Positions 10,601 to 22,204 of a DNA stretch of 64,000 nt are shown one piece after another. How positions within the stretch are numbered: the stretch's first letter is position 1; each line of letters starts with the position of its first letter. Source of the stretch: Sphagnum compactum (taxonomy: Eukaryota; Bryophyta; Sphagnopsida; Sphagnales); assembly GCA_965153455.1 (NCBI GenBank), contig OZ234495.1:21324875-21388874 (forward strand), written 5' to 3'. A program made the position numbers and the translations under genes. The notes below the pieces were generated by a model. It saw nothing but the letters and a program-made list of their open reading frames with translations, made no database searches and was not told the origin of the DNA.

Positions 10601-13145
10601 CAGATGAATACTATACATGAAATCTTCGTATGGTCAGTGATATGAAACCCTTCAATTTCATCAGTTTAGTCACTTGGAAGGGCAATTTGAAAGTCACTCA
10701 CCCATGAAACCTGCAAATGGGCCTGTGGGTCAAATTGGTACGGAGGCAAGCGCAACGTGTTGGACCCATTGGAATCAAGTTGCTTGCCTCCCCTTTGAAA
10801 TGGTGCAAATGCAACAAACAAACAGATTTCAAGATCCTGTGGAGAATGATTGACTTGAGAAACCCTGCATCAGTGTTCAAATCTCAGCATCGTACCCCAA
10901 TAAATAAATAATTTATTGCAGTATGACTAAAACAGATGATATGGGTTGGCAATCGGCACATGATCTTGTTCAACTGTTGGAAGCATGGTGTTGCCCAATG
11001 GCAAGTTGTTATTCATCAGCTGTCTGTTTACGCGGGGAATGGGCCGGGAAGGGGCCCTACTACTGTCATTCTGCCTACCAGGTTCACCAAGCTAATGTGG
11101 GTCCTGTGTTCGACCCATGTGATGGATTCGACATGCCACCAATTACGAGCCAAAGAGAACGCAAACTAAAATAAGGAGATTTTGCCCACCCCAAACCATC
11201 CCTGGATGATTTGCTTGCGAAACCCGTGAATGGCAATCACTCGGTGATGTGTAGTGTGTAGTCTAAGGTTCTTCCTTTCCTTGGTTGAAAAGAAAACCCA
11301 TTGATCCCCACTCGCCCCCCGGGCCCCCAACAAACCAATCCCAACAAGTTAACTAACCAAGGGGAATTTCTGAGTTGCAATTGGATGCAAAAAAGTACCT
11401 GGTATCCCAATAACCAGATATTTGTCAATTGACCAACAGAATGGGATAACCAACGGAGCAACTTTGAAATCCCATTGATTGGCCAAAAATCTGTGTAGAG
11501 ATTGTCAAGAAAGGCATGGGTCTATAGTGTCTTGAAAACCTTCTAACTAGTGATTCATTTTATTGTATTGTATTAGCCTATCACTACACAACATGTGTCA
11601 CTATGACCCCTTATCTTTGTTCCAGACTGCAACTCTTAAACCCCCATATACAGTGGGATTCTCAATTTTGCGTGTCTGGGCTGCCTAGAGAAGGTGCCTG
11701 AGCCTTCAAGGGGATTTAGCCTGTAGGAAATTGCTGGATTGCACTTTGTCATCTGATCTGCCTTCGGACCCTTTGGGTGCCGACTCAAAGAGTATCCCGG
11801 TTAAAACTTAATACATAAGCCAGTTACAAAGGTCAATTTCCTCTAGAACCTCAGGTACATCTAAAAGAATCTAACTGGACCACATCTGACTAGGATTAGA
11901 TAGAATCCCATCTTAGGAGACCCTGTACATAAGTTCCTGTTGTGCTTTGATCCGACCAACACTAATCCAAGGCCACATACTTAAAGGAATTATTGAACAT
12001 ACATAATAAAACTTAGTTCATGGTCAAACTTGAGTATTCAATTGAACACCCAAAAATTACATTAAATCCCTCTAGATGTTGAAACGTAGGTCACAAAATT
12101 CTTGCTCGAATACAACTACATAGGAGGCTTTCTTGGATGGGAATATATTCTCTTATCAGATATGCTGTTGATGCTGCAGGAACACTTGCTCATGTGCTCT
12201 TCACATGTGAGAAACTTTTCCTAAGGCCGTGGAGAGGAACGAATTTGCCACTTTGTAGGCACTTAAACAAAATACCAAACCAGTTCCTCAAGAAACACTT
12301 TCACAAATGAAATATCCTCACACAATTACCACGCAAGCTGCATCTTCACGTGTTATCAATCTACAACAGGTCAGACAGCCATAATCTTTGTGACCACATT
12401 GGTCAAAATTCAGTTGTGGGCATAGTTTGAACAATTCTTATATATTCCCTTGGTCCATTCCATGTTTGGGGATCTTTGAAGCCAGCCACATATGAAATTA
12501 TGACTTGTGTAGGCTAGTTTGCACAACTTCCTAATCAGGTACACCCACATTAAAGTTTAACCATGTACTTAATCCTGATTTTTGCATGTTAAAATCAAAA
12601 CACTATTAAATTAACAACAAGCGTTTTGAGGCCAAGAATCTGAATCTTAAACCCTGAGCTTGATGGGTGTAAAAACAATCAATTCCTTCATATGAGACAC
12701 AAGCTTGGGGGTTACACTCCAGATCATAATTAAAAACATCGAAACAAGAACATAAGCCAAGGTCAGCACAATAGTGACTACTTTCCCTGGGAGGATGGAT
12801 GTCGGTAGAAACTCCCTTGAAGACTATAGTTGCAAGTATAAACTAATTGCAGTACCCAACAACTCCAGATTCCCTTGGCTCCACTTCCATGATCTGTCCA
12901 CCCAGCTCCATGATGATCTTGTGTTTGTACCATTTGCATGAATTTTTCCCATACAGCAGCCCCCTTTAAGCATTTGAACGATCCATAAATTTTCCATGAA
13001 AAAACATGACAGGACAGTTTATTTATTCAGTTAATTTCTTGGCCCTCTTAGCTTTGCTCCCCAGATTTGAATCACATAACTCATCGATGCAAATTACAAC
13101 AATATCTTCCAACAAACTCAAGTCCATACAAGGGAATTTGCACAC

Positions 13146-13147
<2 letters not shown>
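7606..13147. other. Intergenic DNA of mixed composition, no gene recognised
   Basis: This 5.5-kb stretch is less AT-rich than its surroundings, but I could not build an exon chain in it. Open frames stay below about 110 codons and have no recognisable domain. It holds a cluster of GATTGGT motifs (10,252-10,328), a possible pol III-like A/B-box pair (10,724-10,880) and an open stretch at about 12,096-12,308 with a vague likeness to a LINE zinc knuckle. All are weak and are treated under findings or rejections. Confidence 0.45.

Positions 13148-13178
<31 letters not shown>
13148..13178. repeat. (AG)n microsatellite
   Basis: An uninterrupted AG/GA dinucleotide run of about 31 bp lies upstream of the Cys-rich gene. 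Confidence 0.95.
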
Positions 13179-13181
<3 letters not shown>

Positions 13182-13892
13182 GGGACAGAGGGACTAAGAA
13201 GGTGAAAGAGTGGGGTGGTAATGCCAGAGGACTGGGGCATTCCCAAAATAAGCGGGTGTTTATTTGGGAATGCCTTGCTCATTGGGCAATAACCTTGATG
13301 TGAAACACTGGCAGGAAATAGAAATTTCTTAACTTTTGTTGTGATTTATATATATTTTTATGAAGTTATAGTTATCTAGCTAGAAAACCTAAACATGTTG
13401 AAAAGGGATGACATCCTGGGTTCAAGTCTTAATTCAATTTTGAAAAGAGGTTGATCGTCCAGATCAATTTAAATGGTGACTCCAACAAAACTTGAAACCT
13501 CCTATCCAAGGACCTCAGAACCTGAATTTATAGCCTGCATAAATCCTGAAACCTGCCCAACACTGGCTATGAGTTATGACAACTACGAAACGCTGGAGCC
13601 CAAGGTAGATTTAGAATTTCTTTTGATGGTTTTTCCTCCCCAACTTTCTATTCCAATAAATACCGCACCCACTCTCTGAGCGTGGTGGGTACTTAACACG
13701 GAAGAACAAAGTTTCCAGGTGCCAAGTATTAGTAAGGGATTACTGCAAATGAAAATAATATTAGAACTTTGGAAATTATGGCAATGCGGATAATAGGTTA
13801 CAGTCCTTTAGATTCCTTGGTTGTGTGTCAACGCTGAATGTTCGCCAAGTGTACTGGAGGCGTGAAGCAACAACAATTCTCTTTCTCTTCCG

Positions 13893-14299
13893 CCCCCCCC
13901 CCCCTCCCACGCGGCCTACCCTCTCCACGGCCCCACCGCTTTGCCATTATCTTGTTAGATCCCAAAACTTCCTGATATTCTTGGGGGCGTTTTACTTCTA
14001 AAACCAGAACTGGCGGGACCCGGGCCGGCGGAGGCGGCGCGGCGTGGAGGGAGAGGGGGCAGCATAAAGAGCGGGCCGCATCGCCATCGCCATCAACGCG
14101 CTACAACGCCATCGCCTCCACAACAACAGCCACAAAGCTGCAGCCTCCTGCCTCCCTGCATCTCTCAGCTTTTTTTTCTCTCGCCGTCTCCTCCCTCCAC
14201 TGCACTGCACTGCTGTTCTTGCTGATTTAGCTCCACCAGCTTACTGCTTTGGTTTGCTCTTGCTCCTGTCTCCTCCTGCAAGTCAACGTCTTCATCATC
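13893..14299 (+). promoter_or_regulatory. GC-rich promoter and 5' leader of the Cys-rich gene
   Basis: Base composition changes abruptly from AT-rich to GC/CT-rich here. The stretch opens with a 12-C run (13,893-13,904) and contains CCG/GCC repeats and a pyrimidine-rich leader ending at the ATG. A weak TATA-like CATAAAG lies near 14,063. An antisense open frame of 70 codons in the same place is a by-product of the GC content. The transcription start is not determinable from the sequence. Confidence 0.45.
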
Positions 14300-15516
14300 A
14301 TGTCTTGTGGTAACGGATGCGGATGCTGCCCCAAGTGCGGCTGCCGCGCCACTTGCACGTGAGCAATCTTTCTGGTTTCCCTACTGCAGCAGCTCCTGAT
14401 GTCCTGCTTCTGTTGTGCTGCTTCTGCAGATCACTTGTGATTAGAGTTCTCATTAGACTTTGTTGGTATGATGTTGGCTTCTACGGATGGTTTTGAAGCT
14501 CAAAATTTGTTTGTTGGACAAGAGGTGGAAGAAGCCTTCCAGCTCATTCGGTTTAGATGTTCTTTGAAGCAACGCGTCCTTGATTAGTCTTATAGTCCGT
14601 GGGGATTATGCAGAAATTGGCTACGGGATCATGTCCTTGCTGCATGACGGCTTCTAATGGGATCATATGCACGATGCTCTGTGTTGATCGTCCTTGAGGA
14701 AGAGTACGTAGGCGTTGCCTGTTAGACAGTGGTAGCTCAGGTCTTGTAAATGAGGACTTACGAGAACTTTTGCTTCTGTGGATTGACTCTCTGCAGATGC
14801 AACCACAGCTCGTGGTTCGAGGACGCCGCTGACAGGAGGTATAATATTACTCTCCCTTCTTTGCTTTGTTTTTTTCCTGTCACCGCCTGGTTCAACGCCT
14901 ACAGTCCCCCCCCTGCTGATACTACTTCAAGGTCTCCCTGTTGCCTTGCATATACATTTGAGTCCGGATAGGGTAAAGTAAAGAGTACTAGACTATGCTG
15001 TGGTTTTGATCATGCTTTCTCACATTTCCATCTAGTTATGTATATTATAGAAAGGGTTGTAGTTTTCTTCAAACTTCTAAGGTTCGAATCGACCTTGTAC
15101 TTCGTGCAGATAATTTCCAAGAGTTTGCTTTTGGTAAGACAATAATGTAAAACCTCAGAGACATGTCATTAATATCAGAACTTCGTTTGCACTTGACATG
15201 ATGTTTGAATACACTAAACCGACCTAATAATACTCATGAGCGCATGATCTTCTGCAGCTGCTTCACCTCGACCGGCGAAATCGGCGGCAACTGGGCATGC
15301 GGCCCAACGGGCACCTGTGCGGCCAACGATGGAAACAATTATGATCAGTTCTTCCTCACGGTGGCCGGAGAGACAGGAAAGTGCGGCAATTGTTCTTGCC
15401 CGCCGGGCACATGCGTCAAGGACGGAACCAACAACGAGTACTTCCCAAGTGACGCTGAAGAGACGGGAAAGTGCGGAAATTGCTTGTGCCCGCCCAGCAC
15501 ATGCGACAGGAACTGA
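14300..15516 (+). CDS. Metallothionein-like Cys-rich protein (3 exons, 119 aa)
   Basis: The exons are 14,300-14,358, 14,797-14,838 and 15,258-15,516. All introns are GT-AG, and the joined frame of 360 nt has no stop before the TGA. The product has 19 cysteines. An N-terminal cluster (Cys 3, 7, 9, 10, 13, 15, 19 and 21 in a CxC/CC pattern) is encoded by exon 1 and the first codons of exon 2. A short linker with a single Trp follows. Exon 3 encodes three degenerate units of about 30 residues, the last two carrying TGKCGNCxCPPxTC. Clustered CxC and few aromatic residues point to thiolate metal binding in the cytosol, as in plant metallothioneins. The length exceeds the usual 45-85 aa of plant types, and the C-terminal repeats are not a standard arrangement. 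A Cys-rich secreted peptide is unlikely because there is no signal peptide. Family assignment is inference; the gene model is firm. Confidence 0.75.
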
Positions 15517-16170
15517 AAGTACGACGATATTCGAAGTGATGGGCATGCGAAATGGTAATCAGTGTGAAGAAGCTGAATAGTGCAATTTCCTCATAGGATT
15601 GATAGCTCCCAGATCCCACGAGTATTCTAGCTAGGATACAACAGAAGCTGCTGGTTACGTACTTGTGTAGAGTGTGAGTGAAGATCTGCATGTGTTCAAC
15701 CCCGACCGGCAACCCACCGCCGTTTTGACTAGCTAGCTAGGTGCTGTAGCTCGAACCTAAAAAATTAGTGCGTAGTACTAGTACAGTATGATGAGATTTC
15801 ATCTGTTGAATTTATGTTTTCATGTGGTCCTAGTGTGTGAAAAGAAAAGAGGAGACTTCTTGTATGGTTGATTGCATTTTCTGCATATATACTGCAGTGA
15901 TCAGGAATCTGATCATACAACAACGCAGATCGATATCCTCCTGAAATTACTAGCAGGCGAGACTAGTGATCTTCCGCAATAAATTGTCCTTAATCCTTGT
16001 GTTCAAGCCGTCGAAGCAGCTACTGCAGCTCAGTCATAGTTCTTGTTTTAATCTTTGTCCTTTTCTATCACATGTATGTTATACTTACCGTGACGCGGTT
16101 GGTTCATATGATTACTATTTGAACCGGTGCCCGCCACACGATGCTCGAAACCAGTTCAATCTGTTGGTAA
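15517..16170 (+). other. 3' flank of the Cys-rich gene
   Basis: The sequence after the stop is of intermediate composition with T-rich stretches suitable for polyadenylation. No second gene is evident before the tandem repeat at 16,171. Confidence 0.4.
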
Positions 16171-16380
16171 AGATCCAGAACCTAGTTAGACTGGTTTAGA
16201 TCCCATCAAGTATACCAAGCTAGCTCCTATCACTTGGAGGCATAAGATCCCGAAACTAGTAACTCTGGTTTAGATCACATCAAGTATAACAAAACCAAAC
16301 TGGCGACTACATGTGACTTGGAGGTATCAGATCCAGAAACTGGTTAGACTGGTTTACATCACATCAAGCATTCCAAAACC
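16171..16380. repeat. Three tandem copies of a ~74-84 bp unit
   Basis: Copies begin at 16,171, 16,245 and 16,329, each with AGATCC(A/C)GAAAC followed by CTGGTTTAGATCACATCAAG-like sequence. The first two copies are separated from the next by an ACTTGGAGG spacer. A 15-C run (16,394-16,408) follows closely. Confidence 0.75.
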
Positions 16381-16710
16381 CCCCTCCCTCGCTCCCCCCC
16401 CCCCCCCCTCCCTAGATGGACACAGAATTGTTTTTGCCATCAATCATATTCACACGAAATTTTTTAAACGGATTGGCACCAAGTTTATTATTGTTGCAAG
16501 GTTGTTGCAAACAGGAGTGGAACCAAATTCTAGGGTCTTTAATGATCGGCCCAAAAACATAAAAACAACACGAACTGTAGTGCACAGGCGCTAGAAATCC
16601 ATGAAATCTTTTGCTTCCCCTTTGCTTACCCTTCTGGCTGGCTGTCTGTCTGTCTGTAGCTAAGCTTTTCATGCAAGACTGTTGGAGACTGAACGACCTA
16701 TTTATCATCT

Positions 16711-16943
16711 AGGTAGGTTATCAATCCTAAAACACCCAACAATTTTATGATAGAAAAATTTTTAAACAGGAAAAATAATTTACTTTGTAAAAAAAGTCTA
16801 TAACCAGCTAATAACCAACAGGATAATCGATGATTATCAATTGACTATTCGATAACCTACCATTATGGACAATTGGCAGTTATTATCTTAAAATATTGAT
16901 AACCTAATCATCAGCCAAACTATTTTTTAAAAACAACCTACCT
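16711..16943 (+). mobile_element. MITE copy B
   Basis: The element begins AGGTAGGTTATCAA and ends AACCTACCTG. These are inverted ends matching copy A at 7240-7499. The interior shares TTATGATAGAAAAAT near the left end and GGCAGTTATTA near the right. An internal GATAACCTACC motif suggests a degraded or nested terminus. It is shorter and less perfect than copy A. No open frame is present. Confidence 0.6.
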
Positions 16944-16949
16944 GACAAT

Positions 16950-17827
16950 TGTGAAAAAAATTCAACAGCCAACACTGGTCCTTATGTACAGCCAGAGTGA
17001 ACCAGCACCCACAAAGGCATCACCATGGATGGATGGCACACAACATAACACTTTTTTTCATTGGGTTCTTGTTCCCCAGCTAACCACCCCTATTGCTGAG
17101 AGGGTTGTAAAAGTGTGCATTAGGGTACATGCCATGCCATGCCAAGTTTTTCTTATTGGGTAGTTATAAAATATTGATATTTGTGCAAAGGCATCTTGAC
17201 GGATTAAAGGGGAGCCCATTGGAAAGGTCTGATTCTCTGATATTCAATGTGATTTGCACCATGTGGGAAATTTGGTCAGATCAGACGTCAATCAGTTCTG
17301 CATTCAAAAGTAGCAATTTAAAGATATTTCCCCCCATATTTGGCCTCGCTGCATACACCCCTGAAAGCTTGATACAGCATGGAAAGAACTTTAGTCCTAG
17401 CTCGATCTGGCATGTCTTAGAACCTCTTCCCTACACATCATAGGTGCAAGTTTCTTTTTGGAGGTGGGATATATGATTCCTTCCAGATGATCATGTTGTG
17501 GGGGATATACACTTCAAGTTTTGAAAGTTGGCCCATGCTCAACATGTCATTGGTAATCTTTTACCCAATTTAGTTGCTTGGTGGTTTAAATCAGGGTTGG
17601 GCAGGTAATTGGCTGGGGTTTCAGGGTATTCTCACACTGAATACTTGTAGATATCACAAGTGATATCCATCATGATGCCTTGACTGCCATTCCTCAATGT
17701 TGGAGTTGCACCTTGAGAACTGGTGCCTCAAGGTATTTTTCAAAATCTTGATACTTGCATAGGGTAATAGAAGATACCCAGGTTTGGTTCTTAAGTACAC
17801 TAGGGGTCTAGTTCAAGTAATAGGTAG
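16950..17827. other. Intergenic, no gene recognised
   Basis: The DNA is of intermediate composition. Two overlapping open frames of 70-104 codons (16,951-17,443) start inside or beside the MITE and have no recognisable domain. I do not call a gene. Confidence 0.45.
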
Positions 17828-19146
17828 GGTGAAAGCACACTAGGCGGGCCTGCTTTAAGCAAGAAAATGTATTTTTTTCAGTATAGTTTGGGGTAGTTTT
17901 TATTTGATTTCATTTAACATTTGATAAACATATAAAATGCATTTTGATACAAAGGCCTCCAACATAATTTTTATCATCTTTCAAATGAAAGTAATTTTTC
18001 AACAAAATATTTTTGTCAACATATTTATGCTTGTTTGAATGAAAAACTTGTTCAGATGTTTTTGTGAAATCATTTGAGTCAAACTTTTCAATTTAGTGCA
18101 ATCATACTAACATATACCATTAACAATCGTAACTACTGCTTAATTTTTTGAATTTTGGATTGTAAGAAAAATATGAATTATAAATAAAATATTTTTTATA
18201 AAATGGTATTGTGAATACATTATGTACATATCACAAAAAATTGAAATCAATCTAATGAATAAAATATATATAATTTACATTTTTAAGGACTTGTAACCAC
18301 TAGTTAAAAGTAATTTTGACATTAAAAGCACAATTTGAAAAAAAAAATTCTGACATATTTGGGACATTTTACAATTATACATCTTAACATAATAATATCA
18401 AAAAAACTTTAAATTTTTTAAAATATCAAGTTTTAAAAAGATAGTTTTTCACGAAAACACAGGAAAATAAATTCAATTTTTACTTAATTTTCATTTTTAA
18501 ACCATGGTGCTTTCCATTGGATTTGTATTAAGTCGAATACAAAATTTGAGAAACTTTGGAATAATAAAAGTAGGGAACAATTACTAATTTTGAATTTGAT
18601 CGCCCAATATGGTGTTCAAAAGTATTTTTTCATTAGAAACTTTAATGAAATAGATTTTGTGTGAAGTTATAACATTAAGATCATTGTATATTCAATGGAA
18701 GGAAAATAAATAAATTTTACTTTTTCTTTGGTAGAATATACTTGAAACAAATGTTACATTACAAAAAGTAGGTCTCAAAAGTTATTTCCATTTCGAAAAA
18801 CCTACTTGAAACCTACTTTTACAATGTAAAATTAAAAATAAATTCATAAGAGTGAAGAAGTATCTTTTTTTGCATCATTTAATTAATAATTTTAAATGTA
18901 TAATAATTTTATGATGGGTTTTAGTATTACTTTTTGTTAGTTTAACAAGTAGACTACCAAGGTAATTGAATTGTACATTTTACCATGTTTTCACCCATTG
19001 CATTATTTGGCAATTGAACTACCTTATTTGAATATAATTTATGAAAACCTCTAATAATATTGGCTTGGTGGAAGTTGAACGTTGCACATTTTTGAAAAAA
19101 AATATTTGTTAGAACATTTTTTGGCCATTGTAATGTGCTTTCACCT
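17828..19146. mobile_element. AT-rich 1.3-kb block with inverted GGTGAAAGCACA ends
   Basis: The left end is GGGTGAAAGCACACTAGG near 17,828. The right end, read on the minus strand, is CTAGGTGAAAGCACATTA near 19,146. The interior is among the most AT-rich DNA of the window and has no open frame. The end motif is the same as that bounding 1436-5580, which suggests a small non-autonomous relative. I see no clean target-site duplication. Confidence 0.4.
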
Positions 19147-19504
19147 AGTAGGACCTAGGGTCTACAATGGTCCGCAATGTTTAAAATAAAGTTATGGTCA
19201 CCATTATGGTCTTAAATACCTTTGGTACTCATAAAGAACTATGTGCTTCAATTTGCGAAATGCCTTCCTCACACATCAGCACAAGTTCCTTATGTTGTTA
19301 CAATGTTGACGTCTTCATTCTTGTAGTTGCAACCCATAGGTAAGAATACAACCTAAATCTAAACCTTGTAGCTAAAAAACTATCAATAATGGGTGTTTGC
19401 AAATTATTTGCCAACTTCGACGATTATTCATAGTACACCTCCACCCACTCTATTGCTTCATGTTTCAAGTTCTTCAACTACAGCTACACATGTTCATCAT
19501 TCTA

Positions 19505-19979
19505 TGTCATTCAATATTCCAAATCCGCAAATTTACGATTCAAAAAATCCCTCATGTAGTTGTTGCACCAATTTGATGCATTATCTTTGAGTGTGAAATT
19601 GGACAAATTTGTTATCTCCTCGTAAATCCCCATTAACTTTAATGGTTGCTTTAAATACTCTCACTCGAGCATCCGGATTAGAATCTTTCCTGTATTTAGG
19701 ATAATTGAAAGGTCTCCTATAAAGTTGAGTAGTTGGTAATATAGATATCCTTGCTACTCTTGCAAAACCTCCTCCAAAAACTAGTGGTTCTCCTCTTGGA
19801 TCTAGTGGTAACATTGTGGAAACAAACATCATTATAGTTGGGCCTTTTGTAATCATCCTTCTTGATGTAGTACCATGTGTTTCCATTACCACAGGTCTAA
19901 CTAACATAAAACTAGTAGGTATTGTTCCCCCAACATGTGAATACATCCCATGAATTGTTACAATTGGTTTTATAAACAT
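19505..19979 (-). pseudogene. Ty3/gypsy retrotransposon gag fragment, frameshifted
   Basis: The minus-strand frame 19,979-19,581 ends with a YPKYRKDSNPD...VRVFKATIKVNGD segment typical of the start of the plant gypsy Gag core. In a second frame just downstream (about 19,612-19,541) the block FTLKDNASNWCNNYMRD follows, matching the conserved hydrophobic/Trp signature of that domain. A frameshift therefore separates two parts of one domain. No protease, reverse transcriptase or integrase is recognisable nearby, so this is a dead fragment of a Gag capsid gene. Confidence 0.6.
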
Positions 19980-21597
19980 AGGTGAAACATAATAATTAGT
20001 TTAGCCAAGTCTAAAATAACTTTGTGGTTCCCTCCTGCACTTGGTCCAAGTCCAAATTAACTCCAACATGTTTTTAATGGCAACAATTTTTATAGTTGCT
20101 CTCGATGTTATTCCTTCCAAAGATGATCTTAACATTTTTATAATTCATGTGAGTAATTATAATGCCATACACTTTTCTTGTAATTTGCATGGGTTGAATT
20201 GTCCAATTTGTGATTGTTGGGCATGTACACCTTATACATTTTCTTCTAGTATCTAATTTAAGCCTAGACTATGTCAATCAGATTTGATTAGAAGCCAAAT
20301 GTGGATCAAGTGGTGGTCGAAGAACAATTGGGGTTCTTTAGTTCCATGCCATCCACATGGTAAATCTCATTTCTCATATTCTAATTATTCATGGCATTGT
20401 CATGGTTCTTTACTACCACTCCTTTGGGCTACATTGCTTCCATGCCCAATTTGTTTTACACTTTAATGGTTACATGATTCACCACTCCATACTTAATAAA
20501 CTCTTCAATGAATGAACAACATATGATCACATGACCCTCCTATTGGTAATGATTTGGTATGGGCCTTGGTTTGTCAGCTACACCATAGATTCTTAAGTTC
20601 CAAACTTGGTCTCCATATTGATTCATACCTTGCTAATCCCTCCTCATCCATGGTTCAATATTCAAAAACTTGTTTGGCTAGTCTCCACAGCAACACCTAC
20701 GCTTGGGACAAATACAAATTGAGATATGTGTTTAAAGAAAATTCCCAATCTTTGTTGTTGACTTATGGTTTATGTTACATACATTTGTTGCTCAAAATAT
20801 TCTTCTTCTAATATAGCCTCTGCAACCGATGGTATCCTCCATCCAACCTTATCATTTTTTAGGTTGTCCTCCCAGTCATTTAAAGGTTGATTATATGGTG
20901 GCGAACCAAATTACCAATTAAATCCTCTGTCTTTTGGTCTTAAATCGTATCTTCCTTACTCTTTTGAAAACTAGGTAGTATATACACCAAAATATGCATC
21001 TTATAGTGCTCAGAGGCTGACAAATTCAATTTTGTTCTTCCTTACACCCATTGGGCCTCCTAATCATAGGTGTGGTTTTTGTTGCATTATATCTCCAAAC
21101 ATTTGGATCAACTTTGAATTGTGTATCCTTTAATTGAAAACAATCTTAGTTATTAGTTCGCCTCTATGTTCTTCTAGTAAATTCATCTCAAGGTTCCAAC
21201 CTTGCTCCAAAAGGCATTTATTAAATTAGTCATTCTTTTGTTATTAACATGCATTGCACCATATATTGCACTAGTTCAAGCATACAATTAGTTGCATTAC
21301 TTCTTCATGCAGTTGTTATTCCTATTCCTCTAATTATGCTACCTCATTTTGTTGAATTGCAACCTAATCCAATAGTTTTTGCAAACTTTTGGTTATCATT
21401 CGATTGACATTTTCCATTTCTAATTCTTCTTCTTAATCAATTTCTTCTTTAGATTCAAACCCTTATGACAACTACTTTGCTTAAGTTCTTTTCCTAAAAC
21501 AAATTGATCAAATGCAAATCTACAAAAACTGAAAAACACTTCCTCTTATGCTACCTTCTTAAGAAAAAATAGAAAATAGTCATCAACAATATGTACA
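19980..21597 (-). pseudogene. Probable upstream part of the decayed gag region
   Basis: On the minus strand, upstream of the gag core, Glu/Leu/Gln-rich coiled-coil-like sequence can be followed in pieces around 21,300-21,450, broken by many stops. That resembles the N-terminal region of plant gypsy Gag proteins. No LTR could be identified. The limits are approximate and the remainder may be ordinary intergenic DNA. Confidence 0.3.
21595..21597. repeat. Target-site duplication ACA of the CACTA element, left copy
   Basis: The bases ACA precede the CACTA terminus and match ACA at 25,199-25,201. Confidence 0.8.
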
Positions 21598-21617
21598 CAC
21601 TACTAGGAAATGCGTCC

Positions 21618-21772
21618 TAGTTCACTATGGGTTTCACTAGATTTTTTAGTGAATTTGGACAATTTCACTAGGTGAAATTGTTTAACCCCCTAGTGAACGG
21701 GGACCAGTTGCTACGGACAATGACTTGTTTCACTAATAACTAGTGAAATTAGGTTATTCTCAAGTGAAATAC
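21618..21772. promoter_or_regulatory. Subterminal TTCACTA/TAGTGAA motif cluster, left
   Basis: Seven copies of TTCACTA or its complement lie within about 150 bp, several as inverted pairs such as TTTCACTAATAACTAGTGAAA. They are likely transposase-binding sites by analogy with known CACTA elements. Confidence 0.6.
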
Positions 21773-22001
21773 AACTTTACCAAACCATACACTTGCTAGT
21801 TAATTAACTAACCAGTATGGAAATTAATTAAATTTTAATTATTTAATATATAATACTATTAATAATTTCATGATTTTTAAAGCCTATTATTTATTGACAC
21901 GTGTCACTACTTACGCTAGGTTAAAAACCTAGCCTAGGTAGGTAGGTAGGCCACATAATCAACCTAGGCATCTAACCTAGGAATTCGATAGGAGAATATT
22001 C

Positions 22002-22110
22002 GGTCAACATACCATGTTGACCACACACAACACCACCCATGAGGTTTGATCCCTTGACCTTTGGAATGGGGGCAATCACCCCTTTACCATCAAACCACCC
22101 CACTTGTTGT
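22002..22110 (-). repeat. tRNA-like (SINE-head-like) segment inside the CACTA element
   Basis: On the minus strand a TGGTTTGATGG A-box-like motif (about 22,096-22,086) is followed, at tRNA-like distance, by GGGATCAAACC, which resembles a pol III B box (about 22,053-22,043). A perfect 9-bp hairpin, GGTCAACAT-acc-ATGTTGACC, sits at 22,002-22,022. It could be the head of a short interspersed element or a degenerate tRNA. Both promoter boxes deviate from consensus. Confidence 0.35.
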
Positions 22111-22204
22111 GATAATATGTTACATTACATTTTATTTATCAAATACTTCATTTTGAACATTACAAAAATATAAACTTTGAAAATTGGCAATCCTAAGCAA
22201 TTAT

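Noticed and set aside
12096-12308. Open stretch with AHVLFTC as a LINE zinc-knuckle relic
   Set aside because: Only a short motif resembles the family; the expected Cys spacing and an upstream reverse transcriptase are missing.
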